The notes: generated from the sequence alone by a model not told the origin. Positions 8,905-19,044 are shown, counted from the first letter of the stretch. The stretch is DNA of 64,000 nt from an uncultured Mycobacteriaceae bacterium (GCA_902826815.1 CADEGF010000031.1:1-64000); one strand, 5' to 3'. A program made the numbers and translations.

Positions 8905-9325
8905 ACGCCAATGGTCATGGCCGCGTGGTTGATTGGTAATCGCGGCGAGGCAAGGGGTTCGGTGCCGGATGCGAACATTTTCCTATCCGGCAAGGTAGGG
9001 CGTCACACCCTTGGGATCCGTGCGCCCGCTAACCAATTTTACGCATCCGCTGATTACCGAAGCGATCTATAGCAAACATCTTCCGGCGCCTCGCCAGGCG
9101 TTGGAGCTGCACTGTTGCTAGCAGCAACGCTTTCAGGCAACGGCAGGGCGATTGCCAGCGGGTTCACATGGTCAAAACGTGGCCATCGAGAATGTGCTAG
9201 ATCTGCATAGCTGCGTCAAAGTTCTTTGTTACAGCTAACTCATTCGGACGCGGCAAGTGTTTGCGAATACAACTAACTGGCAGTCAAAGAAGCATCTAAA
9301 GTCGAATTTGGTCGAGGCAACCACT
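8905..9325. other. Intergenic region between divergent exported-protein genes
   Basis: About 420 bases between the minus-strand small secreted gene and the plus-strand giant gene at 9326. It is AT-richer than its neighbours towards the right. The frame of the 9326 gene is open back to a GTG at 9257, so part could be coding. No RNA gene, repeat or clear operator was seen; promoters for both genes must lie here. Confidence 0.5.
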
Positions 9326-12259
9326 ATGTTTGCGAAGCATCAGGCCAAGACGCGAGAGTTTGAGCAAATGACCTCTGATAGCACGCATGAAGATCAAGAA
9401 AATTGCCCAACCGCAAGCAAGGGGGCGAATCCGCGGGTGCCGGCGGCATATGTGGCGCGCGTGGGCGGGCTAGCCGTAGCCCTCGGTATCGGGACCGCGT
9501 TGGCCGGTGGCCAGGCGATGGCTCATGCCGAAACCACCGGCGAAACGTCGAACCCCACCTCCAACGACGCTCCGCCATCTGAACCAGATCAGCCCGACGG
9601 TCAGCCCGACGCGCAGCCGCGTGTGGCTCCGTCAGGCAAGAAGAACTTCCAATCGCCATTCCGGCCACGACGGATATTGGCCGTTCTGGGCATCCGCCCG
9701 AGCAAGGGTGACAACAACATCGTTTGGTCGCGGCCGGCCGACGCCGACACGGCTTCGAAGTCGCGGCTCCCTACGGACCAACCGGGTAGGCGGACGAAGC
9801 GCGACGCTGAACGCGAAGAAGCAAAAGTCACGAAAGCTGATGAGCCTACTGCCATCTCCGCCGCACTCCCCGAAACGCGCACGAAGACCCTTCCATCCGG
9901 CCGGCCACAGGTCGACATCAAACCCGCAAGGATTTTCACGCTCCCTATCACCGGCAAGACGGCCGACGAGGTGCAACAACCGACACGCACGATAACGGCG
10001 CCGACACTGCCCGCTGCAGCGCCGCCTTGGCGTAGCAGCAGCGCGACGCGCATCGTCACCAGCCTGGTCGGCACCACTGCGGTCGATTGGACGGCGACTG
10101 CCCCGGTCGCACCTACCGCCCCGCCGCCGTCCGTGCTCGAGGTGCTGACCTGGGCCTGGCGCGCACCCAACCGAACGTTCGTCAATGTCGCCAACTTGGC
10201 GCAGTCAGCCCAAGGTGAGCCACTCGGCCGCGCGCAGGCAACGCTGACAGAGACGCCGACGACGACGTCGATCTTCTTCGAAACCAGCCCTCGAGTCGGT
10301 GAGGCAAACGGGACCGTCATGGTGCCCATCGTCCGCACCGGCGACCTGACGCGACCGTCGACAATCGAGTACGGAATCACCTCCGATACCGCGACCGCGG
10401 GCGAGGACTATATCGGCGGCAACGGAACGATCACCATGGCGGTGGGTCAAGACCGCGCGTACATCCCCGTTCAAATTCTCGACGACGACCTGTCAGAGCC
10501 GACCGAGACGTTCGTCGTCTCACTGATCAACGTGGACAGCGCTTCGACGATTCTTTATCCACGAACGGCGCGCATAGAGATACTGGACGACGAGAACCCG
10601 GTCAGCGATCCTGCATCACCGCCGTTGACGTCAAACTATGTCGTCGCCGAGCAGGTCGTGGTTTCAGGCCTGAATCAACCGATCGCGTTTGAATTCGCGC
10701 CACACGATCCATCGATGATGTATATCGCTGAAAAGGGCGGCGTCATCAAGGTATTCGATACCGATACCGGCCAGCAATCGACCTTCATCGACATCAGTTC
10801 GAAAGTGAACGACATTCAGGATCGCGGCCTGATCGACATCGCGCTCCATCCCGATTTCGGGAAGCCGGTGGAGCCAGGTCAGCCGGAGCACAACTATATC
10901 TACGCGTTCTATGTCGTTGATCCTCCCGATACCGTGGGCAACCCCAACTCGAATGCGGGACCGGACGGCGGCGGAAACCGTTTTGCCTACCTGGTGCGCT
11001 ATACGGCTGATCCGGCGACGGACTACACCACGGCGATTCCCGACAGCGAAGTCATTCTGCTGGGCGGCGCCGGCCAGACGCTGCAGGACATCAGCGGCGC
11101 CGGGGCCGTCGACAGTACCAGCAATATCGGCCAGCCCGAGTCCGGATTCAACTCCCAGACAGGGGAATACGTCGACGACTACATCAAGGTCGATTCGCGG
11201 AGTCATGCCGGCGGATCGCTCGCGTTTGGCCCCGACGGCGCTCTCTATGTGTCTATCGGCGACGGCACGTCCTTCAACACGACGGACCCGCGCACTGCCA
11301 GCGTTCAGAACATCAACAGTCTGTCAGGCAAGATCCTGCGCATCGACCCGATAACCGGTATGGGGCTGCCGGACAACCCGTTTGTCGAGCCGGGCGACGA
11401 TCTCAGCGCCAACCACGCCAAGGTCTACCAGCTAGGCCTGAGGAATCCGTTCTCCATCGGTTTCGCTCCAGACGGGCGCCTGTTCATCTCGAATACAGGG
11501 TGGAACAGCTGGGAGGAGATCGAAAGCGGGCATGCCGGAGCGAATTTCGGCTGGCCGTACTTCGAAGGCGGCGATAACGGGGTCAATCTGCGCACACCGG
11601 GATACCAGGGTCTCGCGAGCGCCGCCGCCTTCTATGCGGCAGTCGCCAACGGCGACATAACGATAACGCCCGCCTACCGCGCGTTCGCTCACAGCGAGAG
11701 CGCGCCGGGCTATCAGCTCGGGGCAATCGTGGGTGCCGACGGGGTGTACACGGGATCGCAGTACCCAGCGGAATTTCAGAATGATGTTTTCTTCTCCGAC
11801 ATCAACGACGGCGAGGTGTTCGTCGTCGATATCAATGACCGCAGCGACGTGAAGTATCTGTACAGCTCCCAGGGAGCGCCCGTCGCCTTCAGCCAGGGAC
11901 CCGACGGGTACGTGTACGTCGCGAACCTCGGCGCGGGGACGATCACCAAATTGGTTATCACGCCGAGCGATCACCCAATTGGTGACCCGAACAGTGCTTC
12001 GGAGAAGAAATTGGAGGCGCTCAATGAAAGCACCGGTTGGATTCCGGTCTGGGGTTCGTTGTTGAGTGCCATCAGCTTGGTCTCCGACCTCAACGACATG
12101 CTCATCGCGCTACGAGACGAAAACTTCGCCGACATCGCCGATGAGGCCGGTGATCTGGTCGAGCACGTATTAGGGATCGGTCTCGGTCTCCTGCCGGGAG
12201 GTAACTTGGTCGCGGGCTTCGTTGGCGACGGGGTCACCTCGTTGGTGAGCCGTTCCTAG
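9326..12259 (+). CDS. Exported Calx-beta / sorbosone dehydrogenase-like protein
   Basis: 977 residues from ATG 9326 (GAGG 8 bases upstream; GTG 9257 and ATG 9368 are alternatives). A signal sequence with N-terminal extension (YVARVGGLAVALGIGTAL, then AHAE) resembles that of the 3716 gene. A Pro/charged linker leads to a Calx-beta domain (about 320-425, with DTATAGEDY and DDDLSEPTETF). Then comes a PQQ-dependent glucose/sorbosone dehydrogenase-type beta-propeller (about 440-880) with RGLIDIALHPDF, SHAGGSLAFGPDGALYVSIG, LGLRNPFSIGFAPDGRLFI and GANFGWPYFEG. The C-terminal 70 residues are helical. Family members oxidise sugars using PQQ outside the membrane; whether this one is active is not shown by sequence alone. 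Confidence 0.85.
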   Translation: MFAKHQAKTREFEQMTSDSTHEDQENCPTASKGANPRVPAAYVARVGGLAVALGIGTALAGGQAMAHAETTGETSNPTSNDAPPSEPDQPDGQPDAQPRVAPSGKKNFQSPFRPRRILAVLGIRPSKGDNNIVWSRPADADTASKSRLPTDQPGRRTKRDAEREEAKVTKADEPTAISAALPETRTKTLPSGRPQVDIKPARIFTLPITGKTADEVQQPTRTITAPTLPAAAPPWRSSSATRIVTSLVGTTAVDWTATAPVAPTAPPPSVLEVLTWAWRAPNRTFVNVANLAQSAQGEPLGRAQATLTETPTTTSIFFETSPRVGEANGTVMVPIVRTGDLTRPSTIEYGITSDTATAGEDYIGGNGTITMAVGQDRAYIPVQILDDDLSEPTETFVVSLINVDSASTILYPRTARIEILDDENPVSDPASPPLTSNYVVAEQVVVSGLNQPIAFEFAPHDPSMMYIAEKGGVIKVFDTDTGQQSTFIDISSKVNDIQDRGLIDIALHPDFGKPVEPGQPEHNYIYAFYVVDPPDTVGNPNSNAGPDGGGNRFAYLVRYTADPATDYTTAIPDSEVILLGGAGQTLQDISGAGAVDSTSNIGQPESGFNSQTGEYVDDYIKVDSRSHAGGSLAFGPDGALYVSIGDGTSFNTTDPRTASVQNINSLSGKILRIDPITGMGLPDNPFVEPGDDLSANHAKVYQLGLRNPFSIGFAPDGRLFISNTGWNSWEEIESGHAGANFGWPYFEGGDNGVNLRTPGYQGLASAAAFYAAVANGDITITPAYRAFAHSESAPGYQLGAIVGADGVYTGSQYPAEFQNDVFFSDINDGEVFVVDINDRSDVKYLYSSQGAPVAFSQGPDGYVYVANLGAGTITKLVITPSDHPIGDPNSASEKKLEALNESTGWIPVWGSLLSAISLVSDLNDMLIALRDENFADIADEAGDLVEHVLGIGLGLLPGGNLVAGFVGDGVTSLVSRS

Positions 12260-12268
12260 CATTCGGCC

Positions 12269-12328
12269 TACGGCAGCACCGTCTTCATCAGCATCACGTT
12301 GTAGTCCGACCACAGCGAGAGGTTGTAG
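12269..12328 (-). repeat. 60-bp duplicate of the 3' end of the DUF4185 gene
   Basis: Positions 12269-12328 are identical to 13326-13385, the last codons and stop of the DUF4185 gene; the base before it turns the TAA stop into TAG. Outside this run the sequences diverge. It is a leftover of a duplication or rearrangement involving the hydrolase/DUF4185 pair, and has no coding role. Confidence 0.9.
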
Positions 12329-12368
12329 GGATAGCACGCCGAGGAGCGAAGTTTCCGGGCGACTGCAT

Positions 12369-12401
12369 AACCTTGAAAATACAGAAGTGGCTTTCAAGGT
12401 T
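12369..12401. promoter_or_regulatory. Inverted repeat upstream of the hydrolase
   Basis: Perfect 10-base arms AACCTTGAAA (12369-12378) and TTTCAAGGTT (12392-12401) with a 13-base spacer, 65 bases before the hydrolase start. No T-run follows, so an operator for a dimeric regulator is more likely than a terminator. The regulator is unknown. Confidence 0.45.
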
Positions 12402-12465
12402 GTGACTGTTGGGACCTGATTCACCGACCTGCCGCGCGTAGCCTGGCTTCAGGAGGTTGTGATCG

Positions 12466-13290
12466 ATTCCTGAAATCGAGCTTGAACAGGGCTTATTGCG
12501 TTATCAGGACCGTGGCAGCGGTCCGTGTGTGCTGTTGGTCCACGGGCTATTTGTCGACAGCCGTGTGTGGGATCCTCTGCTGCCGCTTATCGAAGAGCGT
12601 GTGCGCTGTGTTCTTGTGGACCTTCCGCTGGGTGCGCATCGAGTGCCGATGAATAAGGGTGCCGACCTCTCACCGCCGGGACTTGCCGCCATGATCGCCG
12701 AGTTCATCGAACGAATGCAGTTGGACGACGTCACGGTGGTCGGAAACGACACCGGCGGTGCCCTGTGTCAGATTCTGTGCGCGAACTATCCCGAACTCGT
12801 CGACCGGCTCGTGCTCACCAACTGCGATGCCTTCGAGAACTTCCCGCCGAGGGTGGCCAGGCTGGTCGAGGCCATCGGTGCGCATGTCCCGGGATCGATC
12901 GCCGGCCTCGATATGGTCTTGCGGGTGCGGCTGTTGAGGCAGGCGGCCCTGATGGCCGCGCCCCTGACGATGCGCCCGCTGCCCGATGAATTGCTGTCAG
13001 CGTGGTTTTCGTCGCTTCACGACCGGGGTGTGCGCGCTGACCTACGCGCTGTGCTGCAAGGAATTTCGTCAAAGCACACGCTGGCCGCCGCCGAGCGGCT
13101 GCGAACCTTTGATCGCCCGGCGCTCATAGTGTGGGGCGCCCGCGACTGGGGATTTCCACTAGCAGACGCCGAACGGCTCGCCGAGACGCTCCCTTCCTCT
13201 CGCCTGGAGATCATCGAAAACGCGCGCACGTACGTTCAATTCGACCAACCGCAGCGTCTCGCCGATCTCTTGCTCGAACACGTGCACTAG
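12466..13290 (+). CDS. Alpha/beta hydrolase, Asp-nucleophile type, odd start codon
   Basis: 274 residues of alpha/beta hydrolase fold. Oxyanion motif LLVHGLF at residues 23-29; nucleophile elbow VVGNDTGGA puts Asp95 where esterases have Ser, as in haloalkane/fluoroacetate dehalogenases. The late strand LIVWGARDWGFP carries an acid; the usual catalytic His is not evident (ENARTYVQFDQP instead of a GH motif), so activity is uncertain. The family N-terminus (PEIELEQG) is encoded, but its start codon is ATT at 12466, 9 bases after AGGAGG; upstream the frame is closed by TGA at 12460. Either ATT is used, or translation starts at TTG 12496, or the gene is damaged. A decayed copy lies at 8111. Confidence 0.75.
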   Translation: MPEIELEQGLLRYQDRGSGPCVLLVHGLFVDSRVWDPLLPLIEERVRCVLVDLPLGAHRVPMNKGADLSPPGLAAMIAEFIERMQLDDVTVVGNDTGGALCQILCANYPELVDRLVLTNCDAFENFPPRVARLVEAIGAHVPGSIAGLDMVLRVRLLRQAALMAAPLTMRPLPDELLSAWFSSLHDRGVRADLRAVLQGISSKHTLAAAERLRTFDRPALIVWGARDWGFPLADAERLAETLPSSRLEIIENARTYVQFDQPQRLADLLLEHVH

Positions 13291-13324
13291 CCGGCGCGGC
13301 CTATGTGTGCGGGCGGCCACTCGG

Positions 13325-14770
13325 TTACGGCAGCACCGTCTTCATCAGCATCACGTTGTAGTCCGACCACAGCGAGAGGTTGTAGTAGATCTCCTTACCC
13401 GTCGACCACGGATGCAGGTAGGGCGCGTAGATGCCGCCGGGGAAGTCGCTCGACGCGACCAGCAGTTGCTCAGGGCCCCACGGTCCTTGCGGAGCCGGTG
13501 CCGTCCGCGCGACCACGTCGTTGTTCCCATTGCAGTACAGCGCAAGGAACTGCTTGAGGTGGGTGTTGTACTGCACCGACATCTCGCCGACCGGGCCGGG
13601 GATCACCGGCTGCGCGGCGCCCGGGTTCTGCGGCACCCAATTCCCGCCGTCCCAGTACTCGTACCTGCTCAGCTCCGGCACCAGGTTCTGCGGCACCCGC
13701 GAGACGAACGCGGACCCGCTGCGGCCCGAAGGAGTTCCGTACGAATACAGGTAGCCGTCGCCCGATTTGAGGAATGCCCCGACCTGAAACTTCTCGCCGC
13801 CAGGGACATACGGGACCCGCGGCGTCGCATCCCCTGACGCGGGCCGGACGCTCTGCGGGTAGACCCCCCAGTGCTCGCCGTTGTCGGGTGAGACCGCGAT
13901 AGCCGAGAAGTTCGTCGTCCACTGACCGGGGCTGTCCCAGCTCCTGATCGACATGAAGCTCATGTACTGCGTCTTCCCGATCGCGATACCGGATGTCGGG
14001 ATGATGCCCGTCTCCGATGGCGCGAACTTGATGCTGTTCACGACCTGCTTGGACAGCGCGGGTGCCCAGAGCGGCGATCCCGAATACTTGTTGTTCACAA
14101 CGCCGTTCGGGATCGCGACGGTCTTGGCAAGCGAACGGTCACTGGTGCGGAACATCGTGTTGTACCGCCACTGCCTACCGCGCACACTGCAGTACCCGAT
14201 CGTGTCGCCGAAGGCCATCAGCACCTGGTTGTTCACGGGATCGCCGTTGTCCCACATGATTCCGAGGTCGGTGCCGGTGATCGCGAAGCGCTTGATGGTG
14301 TCGTTCGGGCTGTTAGGGCCGGTGACCCAGCCGACGAGCGCGGTGCCCGGCGGCGGACCGGGTGCTGGTGCGGGTGCAGGACCCGGCGCCGGAGCCGGCG
14401 GTGCGGGTGCGGCAATGGGCGCCGCGTCGGGAACCGGGGGAGGCGGCGCCGGAGGGACAACGCCTGCCTGCTGTTGTACCCGCGCCGACTGCGGCATGAA
14501 CGAATTGAGGATCGACCGCGACAGCCGGCCCAGGTTCGGCAGCGGCGCGCTGTCGTTGGCCTTGCGGGGCCGGTGACCGATCGGCGGACCGTTGACGCCG
14601 GGCAGGTCGGGCGTGGCCGCTGCGTTCGGCGCCGTGGGAGGTTGGGCTTCGGCGGCTGCGCCCGTACACGGCTCCGCACCGGCAGGCGGTGCGACGACGA
14701 CTCCGAAAACGAGTCCGATAACGGCCGCCGACGCCACCGGTACCGAAGCGATTCGAGCAAACGGCGACAT
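13325..14770 (-). CDS. Exported DUF4185 protein, candidate D-arabinan hydrolase
   Basis: 481 residues from ATG 14770 (GAAAGG 6 bases upstream; upstream in-frame starts at 14815 have none). Signal peptide about 1-33 (ending PPAGAEP), then a Pro/Ala-rich linker to about residue 145 with a run of APAPAP, then one DUF4185 five-bladed propeller domain to the end (TDLGIMWDNG, FGDTIGYC, YSGSPLWAP, GEMSVQYN, YAPYLHPW). Members of this family include endo-D-arabinanases (GH183) acting on arabinogalactan/LAM, so a role in remodelling the mycobacterial envelope is plausible. Neighbouring cutinase and LpqH genes are also envelope proteins. The last 60 bases recur at 12269. Confidence 0.8.
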   Translation of the reverse strand: MSPFARIASVPVASAAVIGLVFGVVVAPPAGAEPCTGAAAEAQPPTAPNAAATPDLPGVNGPPIGHRPRKANDSAPLPNLGRLSRSILNSFMPQSARVQQQAGVVPPAPPPPVPDAAPIAAPAPPAPAPGPAPAPAPGPPPGTALVGWVTGPNSPNDTIKRFAITGTDLGIMWDNGDPVNNQVLMAFGDTIGYCSVRGRQWRYNTMFRTSDRSLAKTVAIPNGVVNNKYSGSPLWAPALSKQVVNSIKFAPSETGIIPTSGIAIGKTQYMSFMSIRSWDSPGQWTTNFSAIAVSPDNGEHWGVYPQSVRPASGDATPRVPYVPGGEKFQVGAFLKSGDGYLYSYGTPSGRSGSAFVSRVPQNLVPELSRYEYWDGGNWVPQNPGAAQPVIPGPVGEMSVQYNTHLKQFLALYCNGNNDVVARTAPAPQGPWGPEQLLVASSDFPGGIYAPYLHPWSTGKEIYYNLSLWSDYNVMLMKTVLP

Positions 14771-14931
14771 GTCACACCTTTCAGGGAGCAGGGCGTCGCA
14801 GTTGACGGCCCGCACTTGCTGATGTGACGATAGTGATCAATGGGGCTGCTGGGACCATTGATGCACTGATAGCAATCCATCCGTGACCGTGTCGCAATCC
14901 GCGGAAGCGGGTCGCGGCGAATCGACAAAGG

Positions 14932-15600
14932 CTAAAGCTTGCCGACCGCGAAACCCGCTGCCTGGTCGGTCATTCCGTTCTTGTTGTAGAGCGCGTGATT
15001 GGCCCCGTCGCCGCTGCCTGCACAGATCGGATCGTTGGAGATGCACAGGTCGATGGTCTTGGCCTGATAGAGATCGCCGATCTCGACGGGCGGCGTGTCG
15101 ATCATCTCCATGAACTTCGGCGACGGCTTGCCGAACAGTGTGACGGCGACGACGTGGTTGGCGACCTCGGGCGGCATCGGATCGGGTACGTCTGCGGGGT
15201 CGACGCCACTGGGGACCGCCCCCGACGTGACGAACCCCGCGACGGCCGCCCCCTGCGAGAACCCACCGAGAACGATCTTCGTATCGGGACAGTTGGCCGC
15301 CGTGGCCTCGATCCGGTTCGCCGCATCCCTGACGCCCTGCACGGCGGTGGGGAAGTCGGTGCTGGCCGGATAGTTCACCGGATAGACCGAGACCGTCTTC
15401 CCTGCGGCCTCTTTACGGAATGCGTCCACGAATGACTGACCGATCCCGCCGAGTCCGGGTGGTTCGAACGTGCCGCGAGCGAAGACGACCTCGACATCGG
15501 GACACGACTCGGCAGCCGCGGAGGGGATGGGTGTGGCGAGCAGCGCTCCGGTCGTCACCGCCGCAGCACCGAGCAGACGAGTCATCCGGCGTGCGCTCAC
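14932..15600 (-). CDS. Secreted cutinase-like esterase (Culp/Cfp21 family)
   Basis: 222 residues from GTG 15600 (GGAAA just upstream; in-frame alternatives at 15624 and 15585). Signal peptide ends near SAAAES. Cutinase signature: VVFARGT near the N-terminus of the mature protein, nucleophile GGFSQGAAV, and a C-terminal catalytic pair in the Cys-framed loop (DLCISNDPICAGSGDGANH with Asp and His). The four expected Cys are present. These enzymes hydrolyse short to medium acyl esters and lipids outside the cell. Length and motifs are full, so it should be active. It is transcribed away from lpqH with a hairpin between them. Confidence 0.9.
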   Translation of the reverse strand: MSARRMTRLLGAAAVTTGALLATPIPSAAAESCPDVEVVFARGTFEPPGLGGIGQSFVDAFRKEAAGKTVSVYPVNYPASTDFPTAVQGVRDAANRIEATAANCPDTKIVLGGFSQGAAVAGFVTSGAVPSGVDPADVPDPMPPEVANHVVAVTLFGKPSPKFMEMIDTPPVEIGDLYQAKTIDLCISNDPICAGSGDGANHALYNKNGMTDQAAGFAVGKL

Positions 15601-15638
15601 GGTTTCCACTCTGGCACAGGTCAAGGCCGCACAGACAG

Positions 15639-15664
15639 CGACGGCGCCCCTGAGGACGCCGTCG
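15639..15664. terminator. Short hairpin after lpqH
   Basis: Arms CGACGGCG (15639-15646) and CGCCGTCG (15657-15664) enclose 10 bases, located between the lpqH stop and the cutinase start on the same strand. There is no U-run, so it may be a weak intrinsic terminator. Confidence 0.4.
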
Positions 15665-15685
15665 TGTCGTACGAGTGGATATCAG

Positions 15686-16147
15686 CTACGGGCAGCTGAC
15701 CTCGATCTCGAAGGGCTTGTTCACCGGCTGCAGCGGGTTCGCCATATCGACTCCGATGGCCGTGCCGGAGATCTTGTAGGTGCTGCCGTCCTTCTCGGCC
15801 TTGGCCTCGCCCTGTCCCGCGTTCTCCTGGAAGCCCAGGGTGACGCCGTTGACGTTGCCGAGACCGACCGAGTGAACCGTGGGGCTGTCGCCCGAGCTGA
15901 CCACCGCACCGATGCCGGTGGTGGCGTCGCCGATCGCGATGTTGACGTTCTCACCCATCGTGCTGCAAACGACTGTGCCCTGCACTGCCTGGTCCTTGCC
16001 GTCGATCGTGACCGTGCTCTTGCCCTCCGCAGAAGCAGCCGAAGACGTCTCGCCGCTGGTCTCGGACTTCTTCTCCGACGAACAGCCTGATAGACCAGCG
16101 ATGACTATCGCCGCGCCGCCCACGGCGACCACCAACCCACGCTTCAC
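15686..16147 (-). CDS. lpqH: 19-kDa lipoprotein LpqH
   Basis: 153 residues, start GTG 16147 behind AAGGAG. Lipoprotein signal with lipobox LSGC (lipidated Cys22), then a Ser/Thr/Glu-rich spacer and the LpqH core with [40 protein letters not shown] and the C-terminal FEIEVSCP; two Cys (about 61 and 152) are placed for a disulfide. This closely follows the M. tuberculosis 19-kDa antigen, a surface glycolipoprotein and TLR2 agonist. In this organism a surface lipoprotein role is inferred. It is monocistronic and divergent from tgt. Confidence 0.93.
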   Translation of the reverse strand: MKRGLVVAVGGAAIVIAGLSGCSSEKKSETSGETSSAASAEGKSTVTIDGKDQAVQGTVVCSTMGENVNIAIGDATTGIGAVVSSGDSPTVHSVGLGNVNGVTLGFQENAGQGEAKAEKDGSTYKISGTAIGVDMANPLQPVNKPFEIEVSCP

Positions 16148-16270
16148 ACTGTTCTCCTTTTGTCATCGCGGACCGTCAAGATCGGCGGACCGTCTCAAGG
16201 AGTATGTAGCGCTGCCCAGTTGGGGTCTCGGGATTGCCGCAAATTTGCCTGGCTATCGCCTGCTGATTGA

Positions 16271-17503
<1,233 letters not shown>

Positions 17504-17539
17504 TCGTCGTCGGCACCGCCCAGCACTCTTTGACATGTG

Positions 17540-17545
17540 TAGAAT
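17540..17545 (+). promoter_or_regulatory. -10 box TAGAAT, leaderless start of the P450 gene
   Basis: TAGAAT ends 6 bases before the ATG at 17552, so transcription would begin at or next to the A of the start codon. There is no ribosome site before the ATG. Leaderless mRNAs are common in mycobacteria. Confidence 0.55.
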
Positions 17546-17551
17546 AACGAC

Positions 17552-18763
17552 ATGACGACCGCCACGGCGCAGGAACTGCTGGTGCGGCTTCTCGACCCGG
17601 CCAACCGGGCCGACCCGTATCCGGCCTACGCGCAGATTCGCGAGCTCGGACCGCTTCGCATTCCCGAGTTCAACCTGACCGTCTTCTCGTCGTATCAGGA
17701 GTGCGACGACGTGCTTCGGCATCCCGCCTCGGCGAGCGACTTCCGGAAGGCCACCCCGATGGAGGGACGACCGACGACCGACGACGACTACGGCGAGCCG
17801 AGCTTCCTGTTTCTGGATCCGCCCGACCACACCCGACTACGGAAACTTGTCAGCAAGGCCTTCGCGCCGAAAGTGGTCAAGGCGCTCGAACCCGATGTCA
17901 CCGCGCTGGTGTCCGCCCTGCTCGACGCGGTCGAGAAGAAGGGCGACTTCGATGTCGTCGCCGATCTGGCACATCCGCTGCCGGTGGCGGTGATCTGCCG
18001 TCTGCTCGGCGTACCTGTGGAAGACGAGCGCGAATTCAGCCAGGCATCGACGCTGTCAGCGCAATCGCTGGATCCGTTCGTCACCTTCACCGGCCAGGCT
18101 CCCGACAACCTCGACAGCCAGATACAGGCCGAGTTGTGGCTGTCCAACTACCTCCGCGATCTGATCGCCAAGCGTCGCTCGGATCCGGCCGACGATCTGA
18201 TGTCGGCCCTGATTCACGTCGAAGAGTCCGGCGACCAGCTGACCGAACAAGAGATCATCGCGACGTGCAGCCTGCTCCTTGTCGCGGGCCACGAAACAAC
18301 GGTCAATCTCATCGCCAACGCCATCCTCGCGATGCTGCGTAATCCTGCACAGTGGGCCGCCCTGGGGCGCGACGCATCCCGGGTATCCGCAGTCGCAGAA
18401 GAAACCCTTCGATACGATCCGCCGGTTCAGCTGAACGGCCGAATTGCCGGTGACGACATGACGATTGGGGACACTGCCGTCGTCAAAGGCGACACCATGA
18501 TGCTGCTCTTGGCGGCGGCTCAGCGCGATCCGGCGATTTGCGAACGACCCGATGAGTTCGATCCGGACCGAGACTCGATCCGGCACTTGGGGTTCGGCAA
18601 GGGCCCGCATTTCTGCCTCGGCGCACCGCTGGCGCGGCTGGAGGCGGCCATCGCGCTGTCGGCGGTGACTGCACGGTTCCCGTCGGCCCGGCTTGCCGGC
18701 GAACCGCTGTACAAGCAGAACGTGACGTTGCGGGGGATGTCGACGCTGCCGGTCTCGGTCTAG
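17552..18763 (+). CDS. Cytochrome P450
   Basis: 403 residues, soluble bacterial class I P450. I-helix AGHETT (245-250) with the acid-alcohol pair, ExxR as EETLR (283-287), heme-binding loop FGKGPHFCLG with Cys355 as the thiolate ligand. Full family length, no membrane anchor. The substrate cannot be read from sequence, and no ferredoxin or reductase gene is adjacent, so electrons must come from partners elsewhere. It is the only gene of its unit, probably from a leaderless mRNA; its last 4 bases overlap the convergent gene. Confidence 0.95.
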   Translation: MTTATAQELLVRLLDPANRADPYPAYAQIRELGPLRIPEFNLTVFSSYQECDDVLRHPASASDFRKATPMEGRPTTDDDYGEPSFLFLDPPDHTRLRKLVSKAFAPKVVKALEPDVTALVSALLDAVEKKGDFDVVADLAHPLPVAVICRLLGVPVEDEREFSQASTLSAQSLDPFVTFTGQAPDNLDSQIQAELWLSNYLRDLIAKRRSDPADDLMSALIHVEESGDQLTEQEIIATCSLLLVAGHETTVNLIANAILAMLRNPAQWAALGRDASRVSAVAEETLRYDPPVQLNGRIAGDDMTIGDTAVVKGDTMMLLLAAAQRDPAICERPDEFDPDRDSIRHLGFGKGPHFCLGAPLARLEAAIALSAVTARFPSARLAGEPLYKQNVTLRGMSTLPVSV

Positions 18764-19044
18764 AGGTCGACTTCCTCCAGGACGCGGGCGGTGGGCGGGC
18801 CCACCAGTGCCGGCGCCGAGTCCGGTGACGACCAGATCTGATTGATCAGGACCTCGCGGAATCTCGTTGCCTCATCCAGGTTCTCGAACCTCAGGTTGAT
18901 CACGACGTAGTTCGGGTCGTCGGCCCGCTGATAGACCTCGGTGCGCGTCACCCCTGCCGCTTCGCGGGCGGGTGCCAAATTCTTGAACGCCTCGAGCCAG
19001 ACCGCCAGTTCGCTGATCTCGTGCTCGATGTGCAACACGGGCAT
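18760..19044 (-). CDS. Small dimeric alpha/beta-barrel protein (ABM/ferredoxin-like)
   Basis: 94 residues. The pattern HIEHEISELAVWLEAFKN, then VYQRADDPNYVVINLRFE and a helix ATRFREVLINQIW, is that of small dimeric alpha/beta-barrel proteins (antibiotic-biosynthesis-monooxygenase or heme-degrading-like fold), which bind or oxidise small ligands. No specific catalytic residue can be named. It converges on the P450 and is divergent from the methyltransferase with a 30-base gap, so a shared promoter region with the latter is likely. Function unknown. Confidence 0.65.
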   Translation of the reverse strand: MPVLHIEHEISELAVWLEAFKNLAPAREAAGVTRTEVYQRADDPNYVVINLRFENLDEATRFREVLINQIWSSPDSAPALVGPPTARVLEEVDL

